Shown piece by piece: positions 32,052 through 41,057 of a DNA stretch of 64,000 nucleotides. A program made the position numbers and the translations under genes. Position 1 is the first letter of the stretch; each line of letters begins with the position of its first letter. The notes under the pieces are model-generated. The model did no database searches and was not told the origin of the DNA. It saw only the letters and a program-made list of their open reading frames with translations. The stretch comes from a bacterium (GTDB taxonomy: Bacteria > Zixibacteria > MSB-5A5 > GN15 > FEB-12): the NCBI GenBank assembly GCA_016708025.1, contig JADJGQ010000002.1, positions 1-64,000 on the forward strand, written 5' to 3'.

Positions 32052-35000
32052 ATGCTGCAGAAGCTCATAGAGTTTACACTGCAGCGGCGGTGGTTTGTTC
32101 TCGCGCTTGCCGGGCTGATGATCCTGCTTGGTTTCTTTGCGCTCCTTCGACTGCCGTTTGATGCGTTCCCGGATACGACGCCGGTCATGGTCCAGGTGAA
32201 TGTTTCTGCTCCCGGCTGGTCGCCGGAAGAAGTTGAGCGTCAGATCACCTTCCCTGTCGAGCGAGAACTTTCCGGTCTGAGCGGTCTGACCGAGGTCCGT
32301 TCGGTTTCCAAGTTTGGACTTTCTCAGGTGAATCTCGTCTTCGAAGATCGCATCGACACCTATCTCGCGCGTCAGCAGACGAGCGAACGATTAGGTTCGG
32401 TTGAACTCCCCGATGGTGTTGAAGCACCTAAGCTGGGACCGGTCTCCACTGGTCTAGGTGAAGTGCTTCAATATGTGGTCGTCAGTTCGTCGACCGATCA
32501 GACGGATGCCCGCACCGTACAGGATTGGATAATCAAACCGCAACTTCAATCGGTGCCGGGTGTCGCCGAGATCAATGGCTGGGGCGGTTTTGAAAAGCAA
32601 TACCAGGTGCTGATCGATCCGAATCGGATCATCCAGTACGATCTGCATCTGGAAGAGGTCGTCGAGGCGATCGGCCGCGGGGTACGGAATGTCCCCGGTG
32701 GCGAGATGGTGCGCGGCGGCGAACAGACCGTCGTGCAGGGGATCGGCCAGGTCAGCACTCGTGAAGAGATCGAGTCGCTGGTGGTGAAATCGCGCAATGG
32801 CGTGCCGGTGCATTTGCATGATATCGCCGATGTAGTCGTGGGACATGAGATCCGTCGCGGCTCCGCTACTTATCAAGGGAATGGCGAAGTAGTGCTCGGG
32901 CTTGGCTTCATGCTGACCGGCGAGAATTCACGCGAAGTGACACAGCGACTGGTCGACCGGATCGAAGCGATCAAACCAACGCTCCCGCCCGGCGTGGAGA
33001 TCAAGACTGTTTACTCGCGAACCGACCTGGTCAACAGAGTACTCGACACTGTCACGCACAATCTAATGTATGGTGCGTTACTGGTCATAGCGGTGCTGTT
33101 TGCATTTCTGGGGAATATTCGCGCAGGACTTATCGTCGCCTCGGCGATACCGCTCTCAATGCTGTTTGCGTTTGATCTGATGACTCGCTTTGGGGTGGTA
33201 GGGTCGCTGATGTCGCTCGGGGCAATTGACTTTGGGCTGGCGGTCGATAATGCGGTGATACAAGTGGAGAACGCGGTTAGCCGTCTCTCCCGGAGCAATG
33301 AGTCGCAGTCGCGATTGACGGTCATACGAGATGCCATTCTGGAGGTGCGCAAGCCGACTCTCTTCGGAGAACTGATCATCATGCTGGTCTATCTCCCGAT
33401 CCTGACACTCGAAGGAGTCGAGGGGAAGATGTTCCGCCCGATGGCGCTGACAGTGATATTTGTGCTGCTCGGTTCGTTGCTGCTGTCATTTACCGTGCTT
33501 CCGGCGATGCTGGGAGCATTTCTCAAACGACCGAAAGTTCACGCTGAACCAAAACTCGTGCTCTGGTTGCAGAAGAGATACCGGAGTTTGCTTGGGTGGT
33601 CATTGGCGCACCGTGCGGTTGTGTTGACTGCCGCAGTGCTGTTCCTCATAATCGGGTTGCTTCAATTCAATCGACTCGGCTCGGAGTTTGTGCCGCGACT
33701 GAATGAAGGGACGATTGCGGTCAATTTCGTCAAGTTGACGGGCATATCGCTCGAACAGTCGACAATGTACGGTGACCGGGTAGAAAAGTTGATCAAGGCG
33801 AGATTCCCGGATGAGGTCGATCACCTCTGGACGCGTACGGGGACGGCTGAACTTTCGACCGACCCGATGGGGCTGGAGGTCTCGGATCTCTTCATTACGC
33901 TTAAGCCTCAGGAAGAATGGACGCGGGCCTCATCTCAGCAAGAACTGGTGGCGGCAATCGATGCCGAGGTGAATGATCTTCCCGGCATGAACCGCGTATT
34001 CACCCAGCCGATCGAGATGCGGGCGAATGAAATGATCGCAGGCATCCGAGCGGATCTTGGGATCAAGATATTCGGAGATGATCTTCGAGTGCTCGAAGAA
34101 CGGGCGGAGAGAATCTCCGCGCTGGTGGAGACAATTCCCGGTGCGGCCGATGTGACTATCGAGCAGTTGACCGGCCAGCCGGTCTTTCAACTGGCGGTGG
34201 ACCGTCAGCGGATCTCCCGCCACGATCTCCCAGCATCAGAAGTGTTGACCTATGTAGAGGCGATCGGCGGGATCGAAGCAGGCGAAGTGTACGAGGGTCA
34301 GCGCCGATTCGATCTGGTGGTGAAGCTTGACTCGGCTTATACGGAAGTACCGGATGATATCGAGCGGATCCCACTCCAATCGTATGCCGGGGCGCAACTG
34401 ACTCTTGATCAGGTGACCAGTCCGACGCTTTCATCCGGTCCGGCCAGTATCACGCGCGAGTGGGGGAAACGTCGGGCAATCGTGCAGGCGAATGTGCGTG
34501 ACCGCGATATCGGCTCATTCGTCGATGAAGTTCGGGAGCGGATCGCCAACGAGATAACCTTGCCGCCCGGCTATTTTGTTCAGTATGGCGGGCAGTTTGA
34601 AAATCTGGAACGAGCGCAGGCGCGACTTGCGCTGGTCGTGCCACTCGCCCTCTTGCTGATCTTTGGTCTGCTCTATTGGACCTACGGTTCTGCGCGCGAT
34701 GCCATCCTGATCTTCAGCGGCGTCCCGCTGGCAGCATTGGGTGGCGTGATCGCGTTGACCATTCGCGAAATGCCGTTTTCAATCTCGGCAGGAGTTGGGT
34801 TTATCACGCTCTCCGGTATCGCGGTCCTCAATGGACTGGTGCTGGTCTCTTCGATCAAACGATTCCGTTCGGAGGGTGCCTCGTTGGAAGTGGCAATCGA
34901 GCAAAGTGCGGTGTCACGGTTACGTCCCGTGATGATGACTGCGCTGGTGGCGGCAATCGGCTTTCTGCCGATGGCGCTTTCGTCGTCGATCGGCGCCGAG

Positions 35001-35120
35001 GTTCAGCGTCCGCTGGCAACAGTCGTGATCGGCGGGATCCTGACCTCGACTGCATTAACGTTGATCATTCTCCCTCTCCTTTACTCGCTTTTCGGCAAAC
35101 GAAGCGCTGTCGAAGGGTGA
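32052..35120 (+). CDS. Heavy-metal RND efflux pump (CusA/CzcA family)
   Basis: 1022 aa from ATG 32052; the start is chosen because MLQKLIEFTLQRR matches the family N-terminus. First transmembrane helix at 10-30, then porter-domain start LPFDAFPDTTPVMVQVNVSA and PGWSPEEVERQITFPVE, typical of the HME subfamily. The central motif is DFGLAVDNAVIQVENAVSRL in helix 4, where metal pumps commonly read DGAVVMVEN. Twelve helices in the usual two blocks. It would drive metal out of the periplasm or cytoplasm using proton motive force. Metal specificity is not certain. A long hairpin follows the stop. Confidence 0.9.
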   Translation: MLQKLIEFTLQRRWFVLALAGLMILLGFFALLRLPFDAFPDTTPVMVQVNVSAPGWSPEEVERQITFPVERELSGLSGLTEVRSVSKFGLSQVNLVFEDRIDTYLARQQTSERLGSVELPDGVEAPKLGPVSTGLGEVLQYVVVSSSTDQTDARTVQDWIIKPQLQSVPGVAEINGWGGFEKQYQVLIDPNRIIQYDLHLEEVVEAIGRGVRNVPGGEMVRGGEQTVVQGIGQVSTREEIESLVVKSRNGVPVHLHDIADVVVGHEIRRGSATYQGNGEVVLGLGFMLTGENSREVTQRLVDRIEAIKPTLPPGVEIKTVYSRTDLVNRVLDTVTHNLMYGALLVIAVLFAFLGNIRAGLIVASAIPLSMLFAFDLMTRFGVVGSLMSLGAIDFGLAVDNAVIQVENAVSRLSRSNESQSRLTVIRDAILEVRKPTLFGELIIMLVYLPILTLEGVEGKMFRPMALTVIFVLLGSLLLSFTVLPAMLGAFLKRPKVHAEPKLVLWLQKRYRSLLGWSLAHRAVVLTAAVLFLIIGLLQFNRLGSEFVPRLNEGTIAVNFVKLTGISLEQSTMYGDRVEKLIKARFPDEVDHLWTRTGTAELSTDPMGLEVSDLFITLKPQEEWTRASSQQELVAAIDAEVNDLPGMNRVFTQPIEMRANEMIAGIRADLGIKIFGDDLRVLEERAERISALVETIPGAADVTIEQLTGQPVFQLAVDRQRISRHDLPASEVLTYVEAIGGIEAGEVYEGQRRFDLVVKLDSAYTEVPDDIERIPLQSYAGAQLTLDQVTSPTLSSGPASITREWGKRRAIVQANVRDRDIGSFVDEVRERIANEITLPPGYFVQYGGQFENLERAQARLALVVPLALLLIFGLLYWTYGSARDAILIFSGVPLAALGGVIALTIREMPFSISAGVGFITLSGIAVLNGLVLVSSIKRFRSEGASLEVAIEQSAVSRLRPVMMTALVAAIGFLPMALSSSIGAEVQRPLATVVIGGILTSTALTLIILPLLYSLFGKRSAVEG

Positions 35121-35136
35121 TGATCCTGAAACGAAG

Positions 35137-35167
35137 AACGCCGGAGGAAATCAGATCCTCCGGCGTT
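35137..35167. terminator. Bidirectional terminator-like hairpin
   Basis: AACGCCGGAGGA/TCCTCCGGCGTT, a 12-bp perfect stem with a 7-base loop, between the convergent metal pump and NO reductase genes. Short T-rich patches on both sides only; probably serves both. Confidence 0.7.
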
Positions 35168-35195
35168 ATATGAAGAGAAAACGAGGGTTTTCCGG

Positions 35196-37466
35196 CTATT
35201 TGATGACCTGGTCCCGCACTTCTCCAGCATCAGTCATCTTTCCCCCCTTGCGCTTTAGCAGTGAATGGCCGGTGGCCAATCCAAAGACAAACAGCGACAG
35301 CACAACCGCGCCAACTGCGAATACGGTATCACCGATCGCGCGCAGCCATTTGAATACCTGCACGGTCGGTGAATAGAGGAACTCCGCACTTCGGGCGAAC
35401 CAGTAGCCATGCTCAACCGAGGCCCAGGTCTGCAATAGACCAACGGGCAGAAGGCTGATTACGACCATCGCAAACAGACCAAAATTGATCGTCCAGAATG
35501 AAAACTTAATGACCTTGTCATTCCAGTCCGAACGGACGTAGAGAATGCGCAGACAGAACAACATCAGGCCGATTCCGAGCATTCCATAGACTCCGAACAG
35601 CGCGGCATGTCCGTGCACCGGCGTAGTGTTCAGACCCTGCATATAATAGAGGGCGATCGGCGGATTGATCATGAAGCCGAAAAGACCAGCGCCAACCATA
35701 TTCCAGAATGCGACTGAAACAAAGAAGAGGATCGGCCATCGGTAGCGCGCCACCCATGGCGTCGAGCGTGACAACCGGATATTATCCCAGGCCTCGAATC
35801 CGATGATCGTCAGCGGGACAACCTCGAGTGCACTAAAGACCGATCCAAGCGCCATCACGGCTGTCGGAGTGCCGGAGAAATAGAGATGGTGCAATGTGCC
35901 GATGATCCCGCCGGTCAGGAAGATCGTGGTCGCAAACAGCACCGAAGAGTTGGCGGTTGAGATCCGTATCAACTGCAGTCGCGCGAACATAAAGGCGATC
36001 ACGACAGTGGCAAAGACCTCAAAGAACCCTTCCACCCAAAGGTGGACAACCCACCAGCGCCAATATTCTACTATTGAAAGATGAGTACTCTTCCCCCACA
36101 TCAGGCCGGCGGCATAAAACGCGCCGATCGCGATCGCCGAGATGATAAACATGGTAAGGAGTGACTTCTGCTCTCCCCCTTTTCTGATCGCGGCAAAGAT
36201 ATTTCGCCCGACCAACCAGACCCAGAGAACAAGTCCGATCAACAAGGCGATCTGCCAGACACGACCAAGGTCAACATACTCATATCCCTGGTGACCAAAG
36301 TAGAACCAGGCGTCACCCGAAAGCATTCCCTTCACCGACAACCATTCACCGGTCATCGAACCGAGGACCACAACCAATAGAGCGCCGAACAGCACGTTGA
36401 CACCAAGCTTCTGGTATTTCGGCTCGAATCCTGAGACGGCTGGGCCGATATACAGACCGGCGGCCAGCCAGGCAGTGGCGATCCAGAAGATCCCCAGTTG
36501 CGTGTGCCAGGTGCGGGTCACAACATAAGGAAGCCATTTGTCGATCTGAATTCCGTAGAAGCCGTCACCTTCTACACCATAATGTGCAGTGATCACACCC
36601 ATGATGATCTGCAGGAGGAAAAGGCCAGCCACCACCCAGAAATATTTGATTGTCGCCAATTGCGAAGGGGTCGGCTGATTGGTCAACAATGGATCAGTAG
36701 TAGGGATCTTTTCCGCCAGAGCCTCTTTCGGCTGCGACGCATGGTACCAGACCAGCAGACCAACGCCACCGAGCAACATCAGGATGGAAACGCCGGTCCA
36801 GATCATGGCATCTGGTGTCGGACGGTTTTCGATCAACGGCTCGTGTGGCCAGTTGCTGGTGTAAGTGATATTATCATTCGGCCGATTGGTCGAAGCCGCC
36901 CAGGCGGTCCAGAAATAGAATGATGATATCTGTCGCAGCTTCACCGGATCGGTCAGAGTCCCGCTCGGGATAGCGTACTTAACATGCCCTTCGGTATACA
37001 AATTCGTGTAATACGCCAGATTGCTTTCGAAGGCTCGCTGGCGGACCGGGTCGATCCGAATACTGTTAGTCGACTTGTCGTAACCGTTGGTTCTCATCAG
37101 GCTGGTCAGGCGAGATTGCAGCATCGCCTGTTGTTCCAGCGGTAGCTGGTCGTAGGCAGTGCCAAAGTCGGTCGCACTCCAGTCGTTGAGAATGAAAACG
37201 CACTCTCGATGAAGCCAGTCCGCGGTCCAGTCGGGGGCAACATAGCCGCCGTGTCCCCAGATCGAGCCGATCTCCATGCCGCCGAGTGATTGCCAGACAT
37301 TCTGGCCGGCAGTGATCTCACCGGCCGCGATCACCACAGTACCGTCAGTGGTGACCACACTCTCCGGGATCGGGGGCTTCTCCTGATAGATCTTAAAACC
37401 GGCCCAGCCGAGCACGGCGAAGGAGATGATGATCACGCTCCAAAAAGCGATCCATAGTTTTCTCAT
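35196..37466 (-). CDS. norB: Quinol-dependent nitric oxide reductase, single-subunit (qNOR)
   Basis: 756 aa, the length of fused qNORs (also called NorZ). It reduces two NO to N2O at the inner membrane with electrons from quinol. N-terminal helix (LWIAFWSVIIISFAVLGWAG), then a periplasmic domain with VWQSLGGMEIGSIWGHGGYV and WLHRECVFIL, followed by about 13 helices of the heme-copper oxidase superfamily, with conserved histidines in HYGVEGDGFYG, HTQLGIFWIATAW, WRWWVVHLWVEGFFE and HHLYFSGTP. Its neighbours, a hemerythrin-like protein and an Rrf2 regulator upstream, form a NO-stress module. Detoxification is more likely than full denitrification, since no other denitrification gene is present. 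Confidence 0.93.
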   Translation of the reverse strand: MRKLWIAFWSVIIISFAVLGWAGFKIYQEKPPIPESVVTTDGTVVIAAGEITAGQNVWQSLGGMEIGSIWGHGGYVAPDWTADWLHRECVFILNDWSATDFGTAYDQLPLEQQAMLQSRLTSLMRTNGYDKSTNSIRIDPVRQRAFESNLAYYTNLYTEGHVKYAIPSGTLTDPVKLRQISSFYFWTAWAASTNRPNDNITYTSNWPHEPLIENRPTPDAMIWTGVSILMLLGGVGLLVWYHASQPKEALAEKIPTTDPLLTNQPTPSQLATIKYFWVVAGLFLLQIIMGVITAHYGVEGDGFYGIQIDKWLPYVVTRTWHTQLGIFWIATAWLAAGLYIGPAVSGFEPKYQKLGVNVLFGALLVVVLGSMTGEWLSVKGMLSGDAWFYFGHQGYEYVDLGRVWQIALLIGLVLWVWLVGRNIFAAIRKGGEQKSLLTMFIISAIAIGAFYAAGLMWGKSTHLSIVEYWRWWVVHLWVEGFFEVFATVVIAFMFARLQLIRISTANSSVLFATTIFLTGGIIGTLHHLYFSGTPTAVMALGSVFSALEVVPLTIIGFEAWDNIRLSRSTPWVARYRWPILFFVSVAFWNMVGAGLFGFMINPPIALYYMQGLNTTPVHGHAALFGVYGMLGIGLMLFCLRILYVRSDWNDKVIKFSFWTINFGLFAMVVISLLPVGLLQTWASVEHGYWFARSAEFLYSPTVQVFKWLRAIGDTVFAVGAVVLSLFVFGLATGHSLLKRKGGKMTDAGEVRDQVIK

Positions 37467-37502
37467 GACGTTCCTCGTATCTCCGTTTCTGACTAGTTCC
37501 GA

Positions 37503-38108
37503 TTAGTGATGATGACTGCAGGCGCACTGGGTGGTCGCCGCGGTCCATTTCTTTTCGACACCGTATTTGGATGTCAACTCTTCTGCCAGTTGCAGAAACT
37601 TCTCGTGCGTGCCGGTTCCCATATGATCGGACTCGACAACTTCGAACTGCGCCAGCAATGCGGCCTGTTCCTCGGGCGACATCAGCCGCGCCGCCATCGG
37701 GAAAAGAATATTGTCTTCTTTGAGAATGTGAGCGCGAAGCAGCAGGACATAGGAGAGTGCGTTTTCAACAAACGACCGGAGGGCAGGATGATCACCGGTG
37801 GTGGCGGACTCGAGATGCTCGGCCATGCCACGCACAAAGAGGCGACCCTGCTCGTGCTCGCTTAACATTACCCCAATTGGTCCAGATTCGCAAGGAACAC
37901 CTTTGGCCTCCATGGCCGGAAAAAGCTGCCCCTCTTCTTTGCCGTGATGGCACTTGTCCGCAAACATCCGGATGAAAGTGACCACACTGCTGGCATCCTC
38001 GCGGTCAAGTTTCCCGGCTTCTTCAGCCTTCTGACAGATCCGCTCGAGGACAGTCAGCATTGACTCGATCACGCGGTGTTCGCTTGAGAGAATTTCAGTC
38101 GGTTTCAT
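37503..38108 (-). CDS. Hemerythrin-like diiron protein
   Basis: The start is set to ATG 38108 behind GAGGTTA; 201 aa. A four-helix HHE-type fold with a plausible diiron ligand set: His11 (SSEHRVIE), His54 or His55 and Glu58 (KCHHGKEE), His85 (LSEHEQGR), His127 and Glu131 (RAHILKED). It resembles hemerythrin-domain proteins tied to nitrosative stress and repair of iron centres, but it lacks the ScdA/RIC N-terminal domain. The C-terminus CACSHHH may bind metal. It lies 36 bases upstream of the NO reductase on the same strand, so the two are likely co-transcribed. Confidence 0.88.
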   Translation of the reverse strand: MKPTEILSSEHRVIESMLTVLERICQKAEEAGKLDREDASSVVTFIRMFADKCHHGKEEGQLFPAMEAKGVPCESGPIGVMLSEHEQGRLFVRGMAEHLESATTGDHPALRSFVENALSYVLLLRAHILKEDNILFPMAARLMSPEEQAALLAQFEVVESDHMGTGTHEKFLQLAEELTSKYGVEKKWTAATTQCACSHHH

Positions 38109-38126
38109 CGTAACCTCACCTCTATT

Positions 38127-38138
38127 AGTTAATTGACT
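38127..38138. promoter_or_regulatory. Candidate Rrf2-type operator before the hemerythrin gene
   Basis: AGTTAATTGACT is palindromic at 10 of 12 positions and sits just upstream of the hemerythrin ribosome-binding site, between it and the regulator gene. Assigned by symmetry only. Confidence 0.3.
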
Positions 38139-38188
38139 CGTAAGCATGAATCCCATGTCATTATCCGATTATATCTCAAAAAAAGGGG

Positions 38189-38605
38189 TCAGGCCGGCAA
38201 CATCACTCGGTTGCGAGCCAGATCCTCCAGCGTTGTCTCTTTCAGGAAGTGCATATATTCTTCGCGCACCCGTTTCCATCGGTCATGCACGGCGCACGGC
38301 GAACTTGGTGTGCAGGACCCTTTTCCCAGCAAGCAACCGGACCATCGGCTGACCTTGTCGATCGGTTCGACTATATCATAGAGAGAGATCTCGGCCGCTT
38401 TGCGTGCCAGGCGAAATCCACCACCAAACCCCTTCTGCGACTCGAGCAGTCCTACTCCCGCCAAGGTATTGAGAAGCTTGCCGAGATAATTCTGAGGTGC
38501 GCCGATCTCTTTGGCGATAGTCACAGTCCCGGCATATTCGCCGGGTTTCAGTTGGGCCATCATCGTCAGGGCCAAAGCAGCATGTACACCAGTTTTTGAA
38601 ATCAT
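38189..38605 (-). CDS. Rrf2-family Fe-S transcriptional regulator (NsrR-like)
   Basis: 138 aa from ATG 38605 (GAGGTT just upstream; a TTG one codon earlier is possible). Winged helix-turn-helix at residues 25-60 with VTIAKEIGAPQNYLGKLLNT and GLLESQKGFGGGFRLAR, typical of Rrf2. Three cluster-ligand cysteines, Cys91, Cys98 and Cys104, in GCLLGKGSCTPSSPC, as in IscR/NsrR proteins. Given the downstream hemerythrin and NO reductase genes, an NO-sensing NsrR role is the most likely. The call as NsrR rather than IscR rests on context, not on a specific residue. Confidence 0.88.
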   Translation of the reverse strand: MISKTGVHAALALTMMAQLKPGEYAGTVTIAKEIGAPQNYLGKLLNTLAGVGLLESQKGFGGGFRLARKAAEISLYDIVEPIDKVSRWSGCLLGKGSCTPSSPCAVHDRWKRVREEYMHFLKETTLEDLARNRVMLPA

Positions 38606-38742
38606 CAATAACCTCTAATCACATGCTATTATACGAATATATATCGGCCCGTCAATAGTTTTCTGAAGAAAGAGCGAATAGTATTTGAAGATTTCACTTA
38701 TATTATTCCTTCACAATATGTTACAGACATGTCAATGCCACC

Positions 38743-39711
38743 TCAAATCTTGATTTTGAGGGCGATGGCTGAGGCTACTATATCGGATAAGGTATTCCAG
38801 AGCCGTGCCGCAACGGCGATTCCGGCGGCCGCCGGGCCCAGAAATGGAGTCAAAACCGCGATCATCACCAGCTCTCTGGCCCCGAGTCCCCCCGGCGTAA
38901 AGATCGCCAGATAGCCGATTTGATATGACAGGATAAATGCCCCGATCGCCGCCAGGACCGGGATATTGGAAGACGGGGCGACCGCATGGATGAAAACATA
39001 AAACGCCAGACCGTACAACAGCCAGCCAAAGAAGTAGCCGAAATAGACCAACGCCGCCTGCGGGATCTTGAGATGAAAATGGATGCTCGGACGTTTGATC
39101 AATCGCAGACAGAAGTTGGCCAGAGCGAGAGAACGATTCGGCGCAAACAGCAATAACAGCGAGATACCGAGTGTCACCGCCATTCCGAGATAGAGCGCTG
39201 ACCCAAGATATTGTCGCAGGTCGGGCGAGAGCATTTCCGGATACAAACTGGTCGCAAGAAAAACTGCCAGGAAAGAAGGCGGCATACCGAAGAGCAACGC
39301 CAATCCCCACGATGCAACCGCGACCGAGTCAGAGATCTTCATCTGCTTGGCGATGTAGACCATGCCAAAGATCGGCCAGATCCTCCCCGGAATGTAGCGT
39401 CCGAGGTTGGCGATATAGGCGAGTTTAAAGCCGTGTCGCAACGGGACCTTGAGATCGAACCCGCGCATCAACCAGCACCAATCCTGCGAGAAAAAGGCGA
39501 ACGCAAGCAGATGGAGTACCACAGAGAGGAGCAACAACCACCAGTTGATCTTCCACTCGTAGTTGACCATCTCCTGCCAATTGGCGGCGATCTCGCGTCC
39601 GGCAAAATAGATCACCAGAATGGTGAGGATGAATTTCACCGCACGGATGATCCACTTGCGCGCGGGGTGCGGCGTGGTGGTCACTTCGGGAGTCTGCTCT
39701 GGTATGGTCAC
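38743..39711 (-). CDS. Flippase-like membrane protein (lysylphosphatidylglycerol synthase TM-region family)
   Basis: 322 aa with eight or nine helices. Family hallmarks: LKLAYIANLGRYIPGRIWP-like text (here FKLAYIANLGRYIPGRIWPI) near residue 98, and LAIFTPGGLGARELVMI near 262. It belongs to the LPG_synthase_TM/UPF0104 group of predicted lipid-linked flippases; there is no catalytic aminoacyl-transfer domain, so it is not MprF itself. The start overlaps the stop of the upstream deacetylase-like gene by 4 bases, so they are co-translated and probably act in one envelope-glycan or lipid step. Substrate unknown. Confidence 0.82.
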   Translation of the reverse strand: MTIPEQTPEVTTTPHPARKWIIRAVKFILTILVIYFAGREIAANWQEMVNYEWKINWWLLLLSVVLHLLAFAFFSQDWCWLMRGFDLKVPLRHGFKLAYIANLGRYIPGRIWPIFGMVYIAKQMKISDSVAVASWGLALLFGMPPSFLAVFLATSLYPEMLSPDLRQYLGSALYLGMAVTLGISLLLLFAPNRSLALANFCLRLIKRPSIHFHLKIPQAALVYFGYFFGWLLYGLAFYVFIHAVAPSSNIPVLAAIGAFILSYQIGYLAIFTPGGLGARELVMIAVLTPFLGPAAAGIAVAARLWNTLSDIVASAIALKIKI

Positions 39712-40751
39712 GCGTTCTGATCTGGGTTGAGGTAAGACCGGACATCGATCGCCCGGATGAATCTGACAGCCGCTTTTTCTTCACGCGCCAGCGCCAGGAT
39801 AGAACCAAGATTCTGCTCCATATTTTCGAGAGAATAGAGCGGGTGCTTGTTTTCGATCAATTCGTCAGCATGGAGATAGGTATTGAAAATGACGCGGTCT
39901 CGCGAACGGAGGTCGCGGCGTATCTGCGCCAACATCGGACTGAAGTAGGCGGTTTTGCCGGTGATATTGATCAGGAAAGTGGGGCGGGTGAAGGCGTACC
40001 AGACCTGCATCAGGTTTTTCATTTTGCGGGCCAACTGCAGACCGGCGCCCACTCCCCAGAAGAGCGAGTGCGATACAAAGACCGGGATTTCGACAAGCGA
40101 GAATGCTTTCTCTCCCGCCGCGGCTTCGCGGCGATAATCTGCCTGTGACGGAAAATAGGGGCGGTCCGGGCTGAGTGACCAGTCGAAGAAATTCGACGAA
40201 CGAACCTGATCATGCTGGGGGAGTATTTTGAGGCCCGGAATCGCACTATACTCGACCTTAACTCCCAGCTCCTGCATTTTCGCGTATGTCTGGGTGTTGT
40301 GGTACCCCCACCCCATCCGCACAGTCTGGGCGCGTCCGGGAAGAACTTCCTGATATGCGGCATAAGCTTCGGCCAGCATACCAAGCTGGAACTGCTCATC
40401 CCAATACTCCTGATACCAGATCTTCTGCCCGGGGTCAAACCGCCAGAAATGGGGATGCCAGGAAAGCTCATCCCCGGCATTCTCCAACTGGAGCAAAAAC
40501 GATTTATGGTTTGCCAGAACCCAGTTGAAACTGCCATGGAGCTGTTGAACCTGATGGTCGACCCGGAGGCACCAGGAAAAGCGGGGTGGGTTGCCATCGG
40601 AATCGGTCAGTCGAGCGAGCCGATCTTTGGCGCGAGGGATCCCGTCGGTCATGCCGTGCCAGACCAAGTGATCGGTAGGGAGTTTCCCTACAAAGCTCTC
40701 CCGATCCGGATCGGTATCGCACCCTATGATGATCAGTATCTCTTTGGCCAC
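39708..40751 (-). CDS. Polysaccharide-deacetylase-like protein
   Basis: 347 aa, cytoplasmic by sequence (no signal peptide). The pattern fits a divergent carbohydrate esterase 4/NodB-like barrel: N-terminal IIIGCDTDPDRE (aspartate pair), SWCLRVDHQVQQ, and DELSWHPHFWRF, where HPH could be the metal-binding pair. MGWGYHNTQT and late IFNTYLHADE fit the same fold. The catalytic set cannot be fully traced, so the enzyme class is likely but not certain. It is coupled by a 4-base overlap to the flippase-like gene, suggesting modification of a lipid-linked sugar. Confidence 0.65.
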   Translation of the reverse strand: MAKEILIIIGCDTDPDRESFVGKLPTDHLVWHGMTDGIPRAKDRLARLTDSDGNPPRFSWCLRVDHQVQQLHGSFNWVLANHKSFLLQLENAGDELSWHPHFWRFDPGQKIWYQEYWDEQFQLGMLAEAYAAYQEVLPGRAQTVRMGWGYHNTQTYAKMQELGVKVEYSAIPGLKILPQHDQVRSSNFFDWSLSPDRPYFPSQADYRREAAAGEKAFSLVEIPVFVSHSLFWGVGAGLQLARKMKNLMQVWYAFTRPTFLINITGKTAYFSPMLAQIRRDLRSRDRVIFNTYLHADELIENKHPLYSLENMEQNLGSILALAREEKAAVRFIRAIDVRSYLNPDQNA

Positions 40752-41057
40752 ATCCTACTCCCTGGGTTGGGAGGCAAAATAGTGCAAAGGCGGGGAGTCT
40801 GCAACCTGTTTGGCTGCGGGACATCTTGTTTCCGGAGAAAGACTTGACATCTGCATCCATTTTCCATAGATTGGGTTGGACGGGCAAACCGAATACTTCA
40901 GGGGTTATAGACCGGTGCTCGACTCACACTCGCCCAATCTGTCGCGCACCCTATTCGAGCCAAATTCCACACTTCTTTCAGGTTAGAGCAAAGTACTCGT
41001 TGCCGTTTTGGCGGCGCTGACAAATAGGTATATCGTCCAATCTTTGGAGGGACTCTC
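40752..41057. other. Divergent promoter region, no gene
   Basis: 306 bases between the deacetylase-like gene and the large surface protein. It contains the promoter listed next and GGAGGG (about 10 bases before ATG 41058). Small frames here overlap both neighbours' control regions and are not supported. Confidence 0.55.
40844..40872 (+). promoter_or_regulatory. Candidate promoter for the large surface protein
   Basis: TTGACA (40844-40849), 17-base spacer, TAGATT (40867-40872). The leader would be about 180 bases. Confidence 0.45.
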
